35,045 bases of DNA from Alphaproteobacteria bacterium. Its GTDB lineage: Bacteria; Pseudomonadota; Alphaproteobacteria; Micavibrionales; Micavibrionaceae. The stretch is taken from the NCBI GenBank assembly GCA_021741325.1, contig JAIOYC010000006.1, positions 1 through 35,045 of the forward strand. Direction: 5' to 3'. How positions within the stretch are numbered: the stretch's first letter is position 1; every line of letters starts with the position of its first letter. Positions 23,189-31,408 of the stretch are shown here, one piece after another. A program made the position numbers and the translations under genes. Under the pieces are notes generated by a model. It made no database searches. It was not told the origin of the DNA and saw nothing but the letters and a program-made list of their open reading frames with translations.

Positions 23189-24979
23189 ATGCCCCTCTAT
23201 AATCCTCCCCTCGATGATATCCGCTTCATTCTCCACGATGTTTTAAATGCGGGGAGCCTGTCGGAACTTTCTGGCTACGCTGACTTCTCCGCAGACCTGA
23301 TGGACCAGATCCTGGAAGAAGGTGGACGGATCTGCGCCGAGATTCTATTCCCTCTCAACCGGAGCGGCGATGAGGAAGGATGCCATTTCAACAATGGAGA
23401 GGTCACGACCCCCGCCGGATTTAAGGAGGCTTATGAAACCTTCGCCAAGGGAGGATGGTGCGGCCTTTCCTCCGATCCTGCCTATGGCGGCATGGGCATG
23501 CCGGTGATGCTTAACACCGCGATGCAGGAGATGATCTGCTCGGCCAATATGAGCTTTGGCATGTATCCCGGCCTTTCCCAGGGAGCGTACGAAGCGCTGC
23601 ACCAGTTCGGCACAGATGAACAGAAGAAGACCTATCTGCCCAAGCTGATCCAGGGAATCTGGTCGGGCACGATGTGCCTGACCGAGCCGCATTGCGGCAC
23701 GGATCTGGGCCTGATCAAAACCAAGGCCGATCCGCGCGGCGACGGATCTTTTAGCGTAACCGGCACAAAAATATTTATTTCAGCGGGCGAACATGATTTG
23801 ACCGAGAACATCATCCATCTGGTTCTCGCCCGTCTACCCAATGCGCCGGAGGGCGTGAAAGGCATATCCCTCTTCGTGGTTCCGAAATTCATTCCGAACG
23901 CCCAAGGTAATCCGGGTCCGCGCAACGGGCTGGCCTGCGGCGCGATCGAGCATAAAATGGGCATCAAGGCCTCATCCACATGCGTTATGAATTTCGATGG
24001 CGCGCAGGGCTGGCTGGTGGGCGAAGAGAACAAGGGCCTAAAAGCCATGTTCACCATGATGAATGCCGCACGTCTGGGCGTGGCCATGCAGGGACTTGGC
24101 ATCGCAGAGGTATCTTATCAAAACGCCTTGAACTATGCGAAAGAGCGCCTGCAGATGCGCGCGCTGGACGGCACGAAATATCCGGGCAAGCCCGCTGACC
24201 CGATCATCGTGCACCCGGATGTGCGCCGCATGCTCCTAACAGGGAAATCCATCATCGAGGCATCCCGAGCCCTGGCCTATTGGACGGGAATGAATCTGGA
24301 CATCGCGCACAAGCACCCTGATCCTGCCGTCCGTGAAGAAGCCGACGATCTGGTCGCCTTGCTCACACCCATCGTAAAGGCCTTCCAGACCGACATGGGC
24401 ACCATGATCGCCGGCCTGGCCATTCAGACTTATGGCGGACATGGCTATATCCGCGAGCACGGCGTGGAGCAATATATGCGCGACGCCAAGATCGCCGAGA
24501 TTTATGAAGGTACCAACGGCATCCAGGCGCTCGATCTGGTTGGGCGTAAGATGAGCGTAGGTTATGGCCGTCTGCTACGCCGTTTCTTCCATCCCGTGCA
24601 AAAATTCATTCAAGAACATCAAGAAGATACGGCACTACAGGAATTTATATTCCCGCTCGCCAAATCATTCGCCAAGCTCCAGCAAGCCACGGCCAGCATC
24701 GCGCAAAAAAGTCTTAAAGACCCGAATGAAGCCGGAGCCGCGGCGACCGATTACCTGCGCCAGTTCGCGCTCGTCGCGCTCGCCTTCATGTGGTGCCGCA
24801 TCGTGAAAACCGCGCAGGAGAAGCTCTCTACCCAGCCAGGAAACGAAGATTTCTACGCCACGAAAATGGACACCGCCCGCTTCTACATGGAGCGCGTACT
24901 GCCCGAGGCGGATTCACGCTTTAAAATGGTGATGGCGGGAGCAAAAACGCTGATGGCGCTGAAGGAAGAGGCTTTTTAA
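23189..24979 (+). CDS. Acyl-CoA dehydrogenase, long DmdC-like form
   Basis: This flavoprotein removes two hydrogens from an acyl-CoA to give the 2-enoyl-CoA, passing electrons to ETF. At 596 residues it belongs to the long group with an additional C-terminal helical domain, related to DmdC (3-methylthiopropanoyl-CoA dehydrogenase) and fatty acyl enzymes. It has the FAD-site sequence MCLTEPHCGTDLGLIKTKA, then GTKIFISAGEHD, and the C-terminal signature YGGHGYIREHGVEQYMRDAK. The catalytic Glu is Glu440 in IYEGTNGIQ. I chose the ATG at 23189, with AAGGAG 5 bases before; an in-frame GTG two codons earlier overlaps that site. No ETF or hydratase gene is nearby, so the substrate is not known. Confidence 0.92.
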   Translation: MPLYNPPLDDIRFILHDVLNAGSLSELSGYADFSADLMDQILEEGGRICAEILFPLNRSGDEEGCHFNNGEVTTPAGFKEAYETFAKGGWCGLSSDPAYGGMGMPVMLNTAMQEMICSANMSFGMYPGLSQGAYEALHQFGTDEQKKTYLPKLIQGIWSGTMCLTEPHCGTDLGLIKTKADPRGDGSFSVTGTKIFISAGEHDLTENIIHLVLARLPNAPEGVKGISLFVVPKFIPNAQGNPGPRNGLACGAIEHKMGIKASSTCVMNFDGAQGWLVGEENKGLKAMFTMMNAARLGVAMQGLGIAEVSYQNALNYAKERLQMRALDGTKYPGKPADPIIVHPDVRRMLLTGKSIIEASRALAYWTGMNLDIAHKHPDPAVREEADDLVALLTPIVKAFQTDMGTMIAGLAIQTYGGHGYIREHGVEQYMRDAKIAEIYEGTNGIQALDLVGRKMSVGYGRLLRRFFHPVQKFIQEHQEDTALQEFIFPLAKSFAKLQQATASIAQKSLKDPNEAGAAATDYLRQFALVALAFMWCRIVKTAQEKLSTQPGNEDFYATKMDTARFYMERVLPEADSRFKMVMAGAKTLMALKEEAF

Positions 24980-25008
24980 GGGCCCCTGCGTGCATCAATA
25001 AACAAAAA

Positions 25009-25371
25009 TCAGGCGCGGATGGCTTCTATTTTTTGCGTGTTGAGCTTCGCAAGCTCTTTTTCAAGCCGGCCAATTAGATCCAGCGTCTGACCTTCATCAT
25101 TGTAGGAGGGAACAGCCTTGGACAACAAATCCCCCGGCACAAAGGCCAGCCGGGTATCCTTGGCCGCCTTAAGCGTTTTCAGGTAAATGCCGCTTTTGTC
25201 CCAACCATCCTGAACGGAAGGAGAATCCAGAAAATACGCCGTCGCGTACCATTTCCCTTCCACCCTTTCCACATAATCACAAAGCTGAAGATTCAAGCCT
25301 GCCACCTGCACCTGCCCGATGACGGCTGAATATTGGCTTAAATCCTTATATTTCATTGTTTTTGCATTCAT
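25009..25371 (-). CDS. Hypothetical protein, 120 residues
   Basis: I do not recognise a family. The protein has no signal peptide or membrane segment. The N-terminal half looks beta-rich (AVIGQVQVAGLNLQLCDYV, then KWYATAYFLDSP) and the C-terminal third is a helix (LDLIGRLEKELAKLNTQKIEAI). It has one cysteine and several aromatic residues. GGGAG stands about 9 bases before the ATG. A strong-looking promoter lies 45-73 bases upstream, which supports a real, separately expressed gene. It converges on the acyl-CoA dehydrogenase and lies downstream of pheS, in the place pheT would normally take; it has no resemblance to PheT. Confidence 0.68.
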   Translation of the reverse strand: MNAKTMKYKDLSQYSAVIGQVQVAGLNLQLCDYVERVEGKWYATAYFLDSPSVQDGWDKSGIYLKTLKAAKDTRLAFVPGDLLSKAVPSYNDEGQTLDLIGRLEKELAKLNTQKIEAIRA

Positions 25372-25415
25372 GGTGTAAGGCTCCCTGTTCTCATTTATTT
25401 AATCAATCTGCTTGA

Positions 25416-25444
25416 AGTATACATAAAATTTATAGTTTTTGCAA
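25416..25444 (-). promoter_or_regulatory. Promoter of the 25009-25371 gene
   Basis: On the minus strand TTGCAA (25444-25439) and TATACT (25421-25416) are separated by exactly 17 AT-rich bases. Both boxes match sigma-70 consensus well. Transcription would start about 37 bases before the ATG. Confidence 0.7.
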
Positions 25445-25483
25445 GTTTTCCACGCCTGTTTATTTCTCTCTAAGGAAAAATAT

Positions 25484-26563
25484 TTAAGGCCGTTCAAGCG
25501 AATCAAAACCATAATGCGCGAGCCAGCGTATATCGGACTCGAAGAATGTGCGCAGGTCGGGGATACCGTATTTCAGCATCGTGAGGCGCTCTATCCCAGC
25601 GCCGAAGGCAAAACCCTGATACTCATCGGGATCTATGTCGCAATTTTTCAGGACATTGGGGTGAACCATACCTGCCCCCAGAACCTCCATCCATTTCTGG
25701 TCAGCCGGATTTTCGGCGCGGCCCAGCTCGATCCCCCCTCCTTTTTTCACATAACCTATATCCACCTCGGCACCCGGCTCCACAAAGGGAAAAAACGAAG
25801 GGCGCAGGCGCATGGGCAGATCGTCCACCTCGAAAAAGGCCCGCGCGAAATCCGTCAGGCAGCCTTTCAGGTGACCCATATGCACGTTCTTGTCCACCAT
25901 CAGCCCTTCGATCTGGTGAAACATCGGCGTATGGGTCATATCATGATCGGAGCGGTAGGTACGCCCCATGCAGATGATCCGCAAAGGCGGCGTGTTGGTC
26001 TCCATATGGCGGATCTGGACGGAGGATGTGTGCGTGCGAAGCAGCATCCGGCCCCGGTCGCCCTGACTATCCGGATTATCCTGAAGGAAGAATGTATCCT
26101 GCATTTCCCGGGCCGGATGACCGGGAGGGAAATTGAGCGCGGTAAAGTTATGCCAGTCATCCTCAATGTCCGGCCCTTCCGCCACCGAAAATCCCATCGC
26201 GCCGAATATGCCGGTCAGCTCTTCCATCGTGCGGGAAATGGGATGAATAACGCCTTTTCCCTCGGGACGGGGGGAGAGCGTGACATCCAGCGCCTCGGAT
26301 GAAAGACGTGAATCCAGATCCTTCTTCTGCAGAAGGCTTTCGCGGGTTTTTAGAATTTCCGCGATCTCGTCCTTGAAGACGTTGAGCGCCTGACCCTGGA
26401 TCTTGCGTTCCTCGGGATCCATCGCGCCCAGACTCTTCATCAGATCCGTGACCCGGCCCTTTTTGCCAAGCGCGGCCACGCGCACCTCATCCAGGGCCTT
26501 GAGATCGTTGGCGGCCTCGATCTGGCCGGTCAGTTCGGATTTTAAAGCTTGAATATCGGTCAT
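25484..26563 (-). CDS. pheS: Phenylalanyl-tRNA synthetase, alpha subunit
   Basis: PheS is the catalytic subunit of the alpha2-beta2 enzyme that charges tRNA-Phe. The 359-residue protein has the N-terminal coiled coil (about 1-95) and the class II catalytic core: HPISRTMEEL, PPGHPAREMQDTFFL, RTHTSSVQIR, GRTYRSDHDMTHTPMFHQIE, and the C-terminal GFAFGAGIERLTMLKYGI. I chose the ATG at 26561-26563; the open frame to 26638 would overlap pseI and adds an unconserved stretch. The ribosome site is weak. The gap to pseI is 44 bases; a weak promoter-like TTGGCC-17-TAAAAC lies there. The beta-subunit gene pheT, almost always directly downstream, is absent. Position at the end of a sugar operon is unusual. 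Confidence 0.97.
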   Translation of the reverse strand: MTDIQALKSELTGQIEAANDLKALDEVRVAALGKKGRVTDLMKSLGAMDPEERKIQGQALNVFKDEIAEILKTRESLLQKKDLDSRLSSEALDVTLSPRPEGKGVIHPISRTMEELTGIFGAMGFSVAEGPDIEDDWHNFTALNFPPGHPAREMQDTFFLQDNPDSQGDRGRMLLRTHTSSVQIRHMETNTPPLRIICMGRTYRSDHDMTHTPMFHQIEGLMVDKNVHMGHLKGCLTDFARAFFEVDDLPMRLRPSFFPFVEPGAEVDIGYVKKGGGIELGRAENPADQKWMEVLGAGMVHPNVLKNCDIDPDEYQGFAFGAGIERLTMLKYGIPDLRTFFESDIRWLAHYGFDSLERP

Positions 26564-26607
26564 AATGACTGAGGTTTTATCATCCGCCAGAGGGAAGGCC
26601 AAGTTTT

Positions 26608-27786
26608 TTATTGGCGGGTGATCCCCACCATGCCCCATTCCAAGGGTTCCCCGGCCTTCAGATCGCGGGTAGCAGGCTTGCCCTCTATAACATCCGCATA
26701 TCTTATATGGAGCCCACCGCCGGGCCGGATAGAATCGAAATTACCTCTTTCTCCTCCCGAAAAACGCAGGACTTCGCCTTTCTTTATATCTTCCACGACC
26801 CACAGGCTGGGGCGGATGGAGCGGCTGCCTTCCTCCTTCGGCGTGGGATCAAAACGGACTTCTCCGCGCGCGGCAACGGCAAGAGCGGATTCTTCTTCCG
26901 TATAGGAAATTCCTTCTCCACGCTCAAAAGCCCGGATCGCATCCACCATCTGCTTTAGCTCCGCAGGGGTACGACTGAAGGGCCAGTCGAATCCGCCTTC
27001 ATTGTTCTCCATCAGGCCCCGTGCTTTCTCGCGATCCAGCGTCAGATGGACCTCCACGATCTTCGCGCCCAGCTTTACGGCTTCCAGCGGCGTGATGTGC
27101 GCAAAAGGCTTACGGCAGTTTTCAATTTGCGAATCCGCAAAAATAATGTGATCGGAAAGCCCCACCACGCAGCCGAACAGCTCTTCCATGACCGGAATGG
27201 TTCTCAGGTTAGCCTCCGCGAATTCCCCCGGATATCCGCTGTTACATTTCAGGATCGCGATGTCCGAAGCGCCTTGAGCACGCAGCGTATCGAAGGCTTC
27301 ACGCAGTTCCATATAGGTCGACATGCCGCTGGAGATGATGACGGGCTTGCGGGTCTTGGCGACTTTTTCAAGAAGCTTCGTATCCACGATCTCGAAGCTG
27401 GCGATTTTATAAACGGGAGCGTTCATCTCTTCCAGAAAATCTACCGCTGTCTCATCAAAGGGTGAGGAAAACAGATGTAGCCCATGGGCATCGGCGGTTT
27501 TTTGAAGCTCGCCGTGCCACTCCCAAGGCGTGGAGGCTTTTTTATAAAGCCCGTGCAGATCAAGATTTTCCCAGATCGTCCCCTTGGGTTTTGTTTTAAA
27601 ATCCCGGGTAATAGTGTCAGCGGTGTAGGTCTGGATCTTCACCGCGTCGCATCCGGCTTTCGCGGCGGCTTCGATGATCCCCCTAGCCTCCTCCAGATTG
27701 CCCTCATGATTGCAGGAAATTTCCGCGATGATATAGCAGGGATGGCCCGCCCCGACACTGCGATTCCCGATTTTAAAATTTCTCAT
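26608..27786 (-). CDS. pseI: Pseudaminic acid synthase (NeuB family)
   Basis: PseI condenses the 6-deoxy-altrose intermediate with phosphoenolpyruvate to give the nine-carbon pseudaminic acid. The 392-residue protein has the NeuB barrel, AEISCNHEG at 21-29 and AVKIQTYTADTIT, and the PseI hallmark ASTPWEWH (84-91), followed by SSPFDETAVDFLEE. The likely metal ligands are His213 in LSDH and His247 in VEVHLTLD. A C-terminal SAF domain (about 322-390) resembles antifreeze proteins. An insertion of about 13-15 residues (near 215-230) lies between LSDH and the next barrel strand compared with the usual form. Its ATG overlaps the stop of the formyltransferase by four bases. I favour PseI over NeuB or LegI on the TPWEWH motif. 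Confidence 0.92.
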   Translation of the reverse strand: MRNFKIGNRSVGAGHPCYIIAEISCNHEGNLEEARGIIEAAAKAGCDAVKIQTYTADTITRDFKTKPKGTIWENLDLHGLYKKASTPWEWHGELQKTADAHGLHLFSSPFDETAVDFLEEMNAPVYKIASFEIVDTKLLEKVAKTRKPVIISSGMSTYMELREAFDTLRAQGASDIAILKCNSGYPGEFAEANLRTIPVMEELFGCVVGLSDHIIFADSQIENCRKPFAHITPLEAVKLGAKIVEVHLTLDREKARGLMENNEGGFDWPFSRTPAELKQMVDAIRAFERGEGISYTEEESALAVAARGEVRFDPTPKEEGSRSIRPSLWVVEDIKKGEVLRFSGGERGNFDSIRPGGGLHIRYADVIEGKPATRDLKAGEPLEWGMVGITRQ

Positions 27787-28451
27787 AAATCTCTCTCATC
27801 AGGCTCAATCCGTATTTTATAACGCCGCCCTTTATAGTCGAAAAAAGCCGGATAATGTTCATTGTCCACCACACGCAACAAATCAAATTGCGCAGCGATC
27901 GTTTGCTCTGGGTCGAGGCGACTGTCTTTGGGGGTGCGGCGTGGATAAACGCTCGCTTCCCCGGATTGAGCCTTACCCTCTGGCGGCACGGGTTCGGACA
28001 GATAACGGCAGCAAAGATCCACGATATGACGCCCCAGAAGATCGCGAATTTCTTCCACCAGTTCCGTGCCGCTCAGATCGATCCATTCCTTGTAAATGAT
28101 AGGCCCCGTATCAACCTCCTCCGCGGCTTCGATGAGGCAAAGCGGAATACGGTTCTTTCCCTCCAGAATGGCATAGGTCCAGGGAGAAAATCCCCGCCCG
28201 TGGGGCAAGTCGCTCGCATGGGCGACAAGATTTTTCTGATTCCGGGCTAAAACGGCGGGCGGGGTAATTTTCACGCAGCCCAAATAAAAAGCCACCGCTC
28301 CCTCTTCAACCTCGTCATGGGTCCGGCATAGTTTGGCTATGTTCCCTTGGGCCATGCTCCATGAAATAAGAGCCCGCGCATAAGGCAGGACCCAGCTTTC
28401 ATTATCCACCACCACGGAAACGCGGTGCGGTTTTTTCCCTCCTTCAGCCAT
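27783..28451 (-). CDS. Sugar N-formyltransferase-like protein
   Basis: This 222-residue protein resembles the catalytic domain of 10-formyltetrahydrofolate-dependent formyltransferases. The core is NLVAHASDLPHGRGFSPWTY at 74-93, followed by EAAEEVDTGPIIYKEWIDL. His78 and Asp114 are 36 residues apart, as are the catalytic His110 and Asp146 of E. coli Fmt; the catalytic Asn is shifted (Asn74, with Val at the -2 position). It is too short for Met-tRNA formyltransferase and lacks its C-terminal domain. It lies between pseG and pseI, where the N-acetyltransferase PseH would be expected, and overlaps both neighbours (8 and 4 bases). I infer that it formylates the 4-amino group of the altrose precursor, or an amino group of the final sugar. 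The exact acceptor is unproved. Confidence 0.8.
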   Translation of the reverse strand: MAEGGKKPHRVSVVVDNESWVLPYARALISWSMAQGNIAKLCRTHDEVEEGAVAFYLGCVKITPPAVLARNQKNLVAHASDLPHGRGFSPWTYAILEGKNRIPLCLIEAAEEVDTGPIIYKEWIDLSGTELVEEIRDLLGRHIVDLCCRYLSEPVPPEGKAQSGEASVYPRRTPKDSRLDPEQTIAAQFDLLRVVDNEHYPAFFDYKGRRYKIRIEPDERDL

Positions 28452-29448
28452 GACACAGAACCTTTATCACACGCTCTGTTCCCAGACCGTCGCATACGCG
28501 CGCGGCGGCCGCGCTCATCGCCTTGAGGGCAAAACCGTTATTTTTGAGACTTAAAATCGCCTGCCGGATATTGTCTTTTGAAACGTCTTCCATGGGCCCA
28601 AGATAATCCACGGCGCCGGCTTTTGAAAGTTCCCGCGCGATCAGGGCCTGATTGTCGGCGATTTCAATCACAAGCGCGGGCAAGCCCAGACAACAGCGCT
28701 CCCAGCTGGCCGTCCCGCCCGCGCCAATTGCCAGATCGGCCTGTTTCATCAAGGTTTCCATGTCCGCGATATCGGTATGAATTGTGATGTCGTGGCGGGA
28801 TTTTTCCGCCATCTGACGAACCCGCGATAAATTTTCTGCGCCGCTTCCCAAAACCACATCCACGGACAGAAAAAAAGGAAGCCCGTTCAGCGCTTCGAGC
28901 ACGAAAGATGTTCCATCACGGGCATCGAGGCTGCTGATAAAGACCAGAACGCGCTCTAATCTTCCATCCCGACGGCGCAGAGAATCCGCACGCCGTTCTG
29001 CAAAGCCGGGGCGCAGCAGGGCGTAATCCGCTCCCACCAGTACCGTACAGCCGGGCGGCACAAAGATCTTGTAATCTGCCGCCTGTCGTCCATAAGTCTG
29101 GTCCAGCAGGATATCACACTCATGCGGACGGTCCGCCAGATCATCAATGACCATGATCCGTTTGGCCCATGCACGGGCTTTCTTCTCGTAGGCAGCATCA
29201 AGCCCGTAATGATCCACAACGAGCAAATCCCCGCAATCAGGCGGTGAGTCTGGAGAAAGGATATCGTATTTTTTTTCACGGAGCGCCGGAACGGCTAAGG
29301 TACTCTCGGTCCCCGTTATAAACGCGCAGATCCATCCCCGTGCCGCAAGGGCATCGGCCAGAGTCAGGCACCGCATGACATGCCCGCCTCCAATCTCAGA
29401 AGATGCCTCGCAGCGGAAAAACGCTTTTTTAGAATTTTTACTGTCCAT
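28444..29448 (-). CDS. pseG: UDP-2,4-diacetamido-2,4,6-trideoxy-beta-L-altropyranose hydrolase-like
   Basis: PseG removes UDP from the altrose intermediate just before PseI acts. The 334-residue protein has the GT-B-like fold with the N-terminal signature FRCEASSEIGGGHVMRCLTL (residues 11-30). His23 matches the catalytic His17 of the Campylobacter enzyme; the usual RxD is RCE here. The UDP-site motif GAGGTASWERCCLGLPALVI is followed by ADNQ. It overlaps the methyltransferase upstream by 11 bases and the formyltransferase downstream by 8. If the neighbouring enzyme formylates rather than acetylates, its real substrate would be the 4-formamido analogue. Confidence 0.92.
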   Translation of the reverse strand: MDSKNSKKAFFRCEASSEIGGGHVMRCLTLADALAARGWICAFITGTESTLAVPALREKKYDILSPDSPPDCGDLLVVDHYGLDAAYEKKARAWAKRIMVIDDLADRPHECDILLDQTYGRQAADYKIFVPPGCTVLVGADYALLRPGFAERRADSLRRRDGRLERVLVFISSLDARDGTSFVLEALNGLPFFLSVDVVLGSGAENLSRVRQMAEKSRHDITIHTDIADMETLMKQADLAIGAGGTASWERCCLGLPALVIEIADNQALIARELSKAGAVDYLGPMEDVSKDNIRQAILSLKNNGFALKAMSAAAARVCDGLGTERVIKVLCHG

Positions 29449-30106
29449 ATGGGTTATCTGGCCAGCCTAGAGCAGTATCTTTGTGCAGCACCGAAACCGA
29501 AACCCGGTTGTCCGGTGTTTCATCTGTACAGCCGGGATGAAGTATGACGTGCTTCTCGATCAGCCGGTAAGCCGGATTCCAAGAAAAAAGCGTGCTGTAA
29601 TCCATCTTGTAGCTGTAAAGCCCCTCCGCGTGCGTGTAGGGATTCCGGTAGGCCGGGTCTGCATGAAAATCATAAATTAAAAGCTGTCCGTTCTCCCGTA
29701 AAATACGGTCCGCCTCCGCCGCAATTTTAAACAAATCCGCGCGGTCGCACAGATAAAGACAAAACCCGAATATCACGAGATCGAAACTTTTATCCTCAAA
29801 GGGCAGATCTTCCGCGGTGCCTTGTTGCAGATGAAGGCCCTGCTGCGCCTCCGCAACCGCTTGTGCGGAAGGGTCGAGACCGAAAAATTCTGCCCCCGGC
29901 CAGCGTTCCTTTAAAATACTCAGGCGCCAGCCATTCCCCGCCCCGATTTCAAGAACGCGGGCGGGCGGGTTTTCTGTTTCGTTCAGAACTTGAAGAACCG
30001 GATCGGTCTTGCGTTTATCGGCCAGCCTGTCACCCACAATGCGGTTGCGCGCGTTCCAGCCGTCGCCCTCTCCGTTCAGGAAGATTGTCTTTTGAGATTT
30101 TCCCAT
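29438..30106 (-). CDS. Class I SAM-dependent methyltransferase
   Basis: The 222-residue protein carries the SAM-binding loop ARVLEIGAGNGWRL at about 49-62, with motif II Asp in FGLDPSAQAV. Post-I TAEDLPFEDKSFDLVIFGFC shows the typical acidic residue and aromatic stretch, followed by EADRILRENGQLLIYDF. No N-terminal domain is fused. It lies between the class III aminotransferase (gap 2 bases) and pseG (11-base overlap), so it is part of the operon. O- or N-methylation of the nonulosonate made here is likely, but substrate and position cannot be told. Confidence 0.85.
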   Translation of the reverse strand: MGKSQKTIFLNGEGDGWNARNRIVGDRLADKRKTDPVLQVLNETENPPARVLEIGAGNGWRLSILKERWPGAEFFGLDPSAQAVAEAQQGLHLQQGTAEDLPFEDKSFDLVIFGFCLYLCDRADLFKIAAEADRILRENGQLLIYDFHADPAYRNPYTHAEGLYSYKMDYSTLFSWNPAYRLIEKHVILHPGCTDETPDNRVSVSVLHKDTALGWPDNPYGQ

Positions 30107-30108
30107 AC

Positions 30109-31404
30109 TTATCCCCGCACCTGAAAGACGGGGTAAATAGCCGGAACTTCAAGATTTTTTAACAGTGTCCCAACCTTCAATTCCTGCGAAATCCGACCCA
30201 GCGCACCTTCATAAGCATCGCGCACCTGAGCAATGTCAGCATCATTGTGGGCAAAACAGATATTGTGGCTTCCGGCAATCAAAACGCCTGCGCGCAGCAT
30301 TTCGATCATGAAGCGGGTTTTGATGGCTTCCTTGGGCGCGGTTTTGTGATCCTTGAAATTCAGAACCTTCCAGGGTGCCACGCCGCTCAGGGAGAGAATA
30401 TTTTCAAGGCCATTAGCTGTAATCACATCTTGCGCAGTCTGAAGCATTTTTTCGCCAGTTTTCCACAGGCGCGTGATGACATTCTCGCGTTTCATCTTAT
30501 CAATGACAGCTATCGAGGCCGCCAGTGAGAGAGTTTCTCCGCCGAAGGTGCCAGAATAAAAAACCTTCTCCATGAAGCCCATAATATCCGCCCGGCCCAT
30601 GACCGCAGAAATCGGCATGCCGTTGCCCATGCCCTTGCCGAAGGCCGCCAAATCCGGGGTAGTTCCGCAATGAGCCTGAGCGCCACCGAGATGCACACGA
30701 AAACCGGTGATGACCTCGTCGAAGATCAAAACGATCCCTTCCTCCCGCGTAAGGACCCGCAGGGCCTCGAGGTAACCGGGCGCGGGTTCGTTAGAGGAAA
30801 TGGGCTCCAGAATCAGCGCGGCGATCTGACCTTTATGCTGCGCGACACGGGCTTTCACGGCTTCAAGATCGTTGTAGGGCAGTTTGTGCGTCAGCGCACC
30901 CACGGCAGAGGGTACGCCTAAATTTCGGGCGGTCGCACCGATATACCAGTCCTGCCATCCGTGATAGCCGCAGGCGATGACATGATCTTTCCCGGTGAAA
31001 GCACGGGCGAGGCGAATGGCGGCGGAGGTCGCGTCCGTTCCGTTTTTGCCAAAGCGCACCATTTCCGCGCAGGGTATGATCTCCACCAGCCGTTCGGCCA
31101 ACTCGACTTCCAGGACGGTGGAAAGACTGAAGCTGATCCCCTTCTCCAACTGCGCCTTGATCGCCGCGTCTGTGTCCGGATCGCAATAGCCTAGCGTGAC
31201 GGGCATTAGGGCGCAGATGAGATCGACATATTCATTACCGTCCACATCCCACACACGCCCGCCCTTCCCCCGATCCAGGAACAGGGGCGCAAACGGCACG
31301 GGAAATTGTATCCGACTCTTGCTAAAGGTCTGGGCTGCCAGTGGAATAACACGCTCTGCGCGTTTCAGGATGTCGTTGCTGATTTTATAGCGCTCTTGCG
31401 GCAT
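30109..31404 (-). CDS. Class III PLP aminotransferase (glutamate-1-semialdehyde aminomutase-like)
   Basis: The 431-residue protein has the class III fold. It resembles glutamate-1-semialdehyde aminomutase: VIPLAAQTFSKSRIQFP near the N-terminus, MVRFGKNGTDATSAAIRLAR, and YHGWQDWYIG. FDEVITGFR holds the PLP-contacting Asp229, and AAFGKGMGNGMP the Schiff-base Lys257. It follows Gfo/Idh by 4 bases. Because HemL works in tetrapyrrole synthesis elsewhere, this sugar-operon copy is more likely to aminate a carbonyl on a sugar or nonulosonate. The paired dehydrogenase could make that carbonyl. That pairing is inference from position. Confidence 0.88.
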   Translation of the reverse strand: MPQERYKISNDILKRAERVIPLAAQTFSKSRIQFPVPFAPLFLDRGKGGRVWDVDGNEYVDLICALMPVTLGYCDPDTDAAIKAQLEKGISFSLSTVLEVELAERLVEIIPCAEMVRFGKNGTDATSAAIRLARAFTGKDHVIACGYHGWQDWYIGATARNLGVPSAVGALTHKLPYNDLEAVKARVAQHKGQIAALILEPISSNEPAPGYLEALRVLTREEGIVLIFDEVITGFRVHLGGAQAHCGTTPDLAAFGKGMGNGMPISAVMGRADIMGFMEKVFYSGTFGGETLSLAASIAVIDKMKRENVITRLWKTGEKMLQTAQDVITANGLENILSLSGVAPWKVLNFKDHKTAPKEAIKTRFMIEMLRAGVLIAGSHNICFAHNDADIAQVRDAYEGALGRISQELKVGTLLKNLEVPAIYPVFQVRG

Positions 31405-31408
31405 GATT

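Noticed and set aside
25439-26302. 287-residue plus-strand frame opposite pheS
   Set aside because: pheS is certain on the other strand, and the frame has no recognisable domain or ribosome site.
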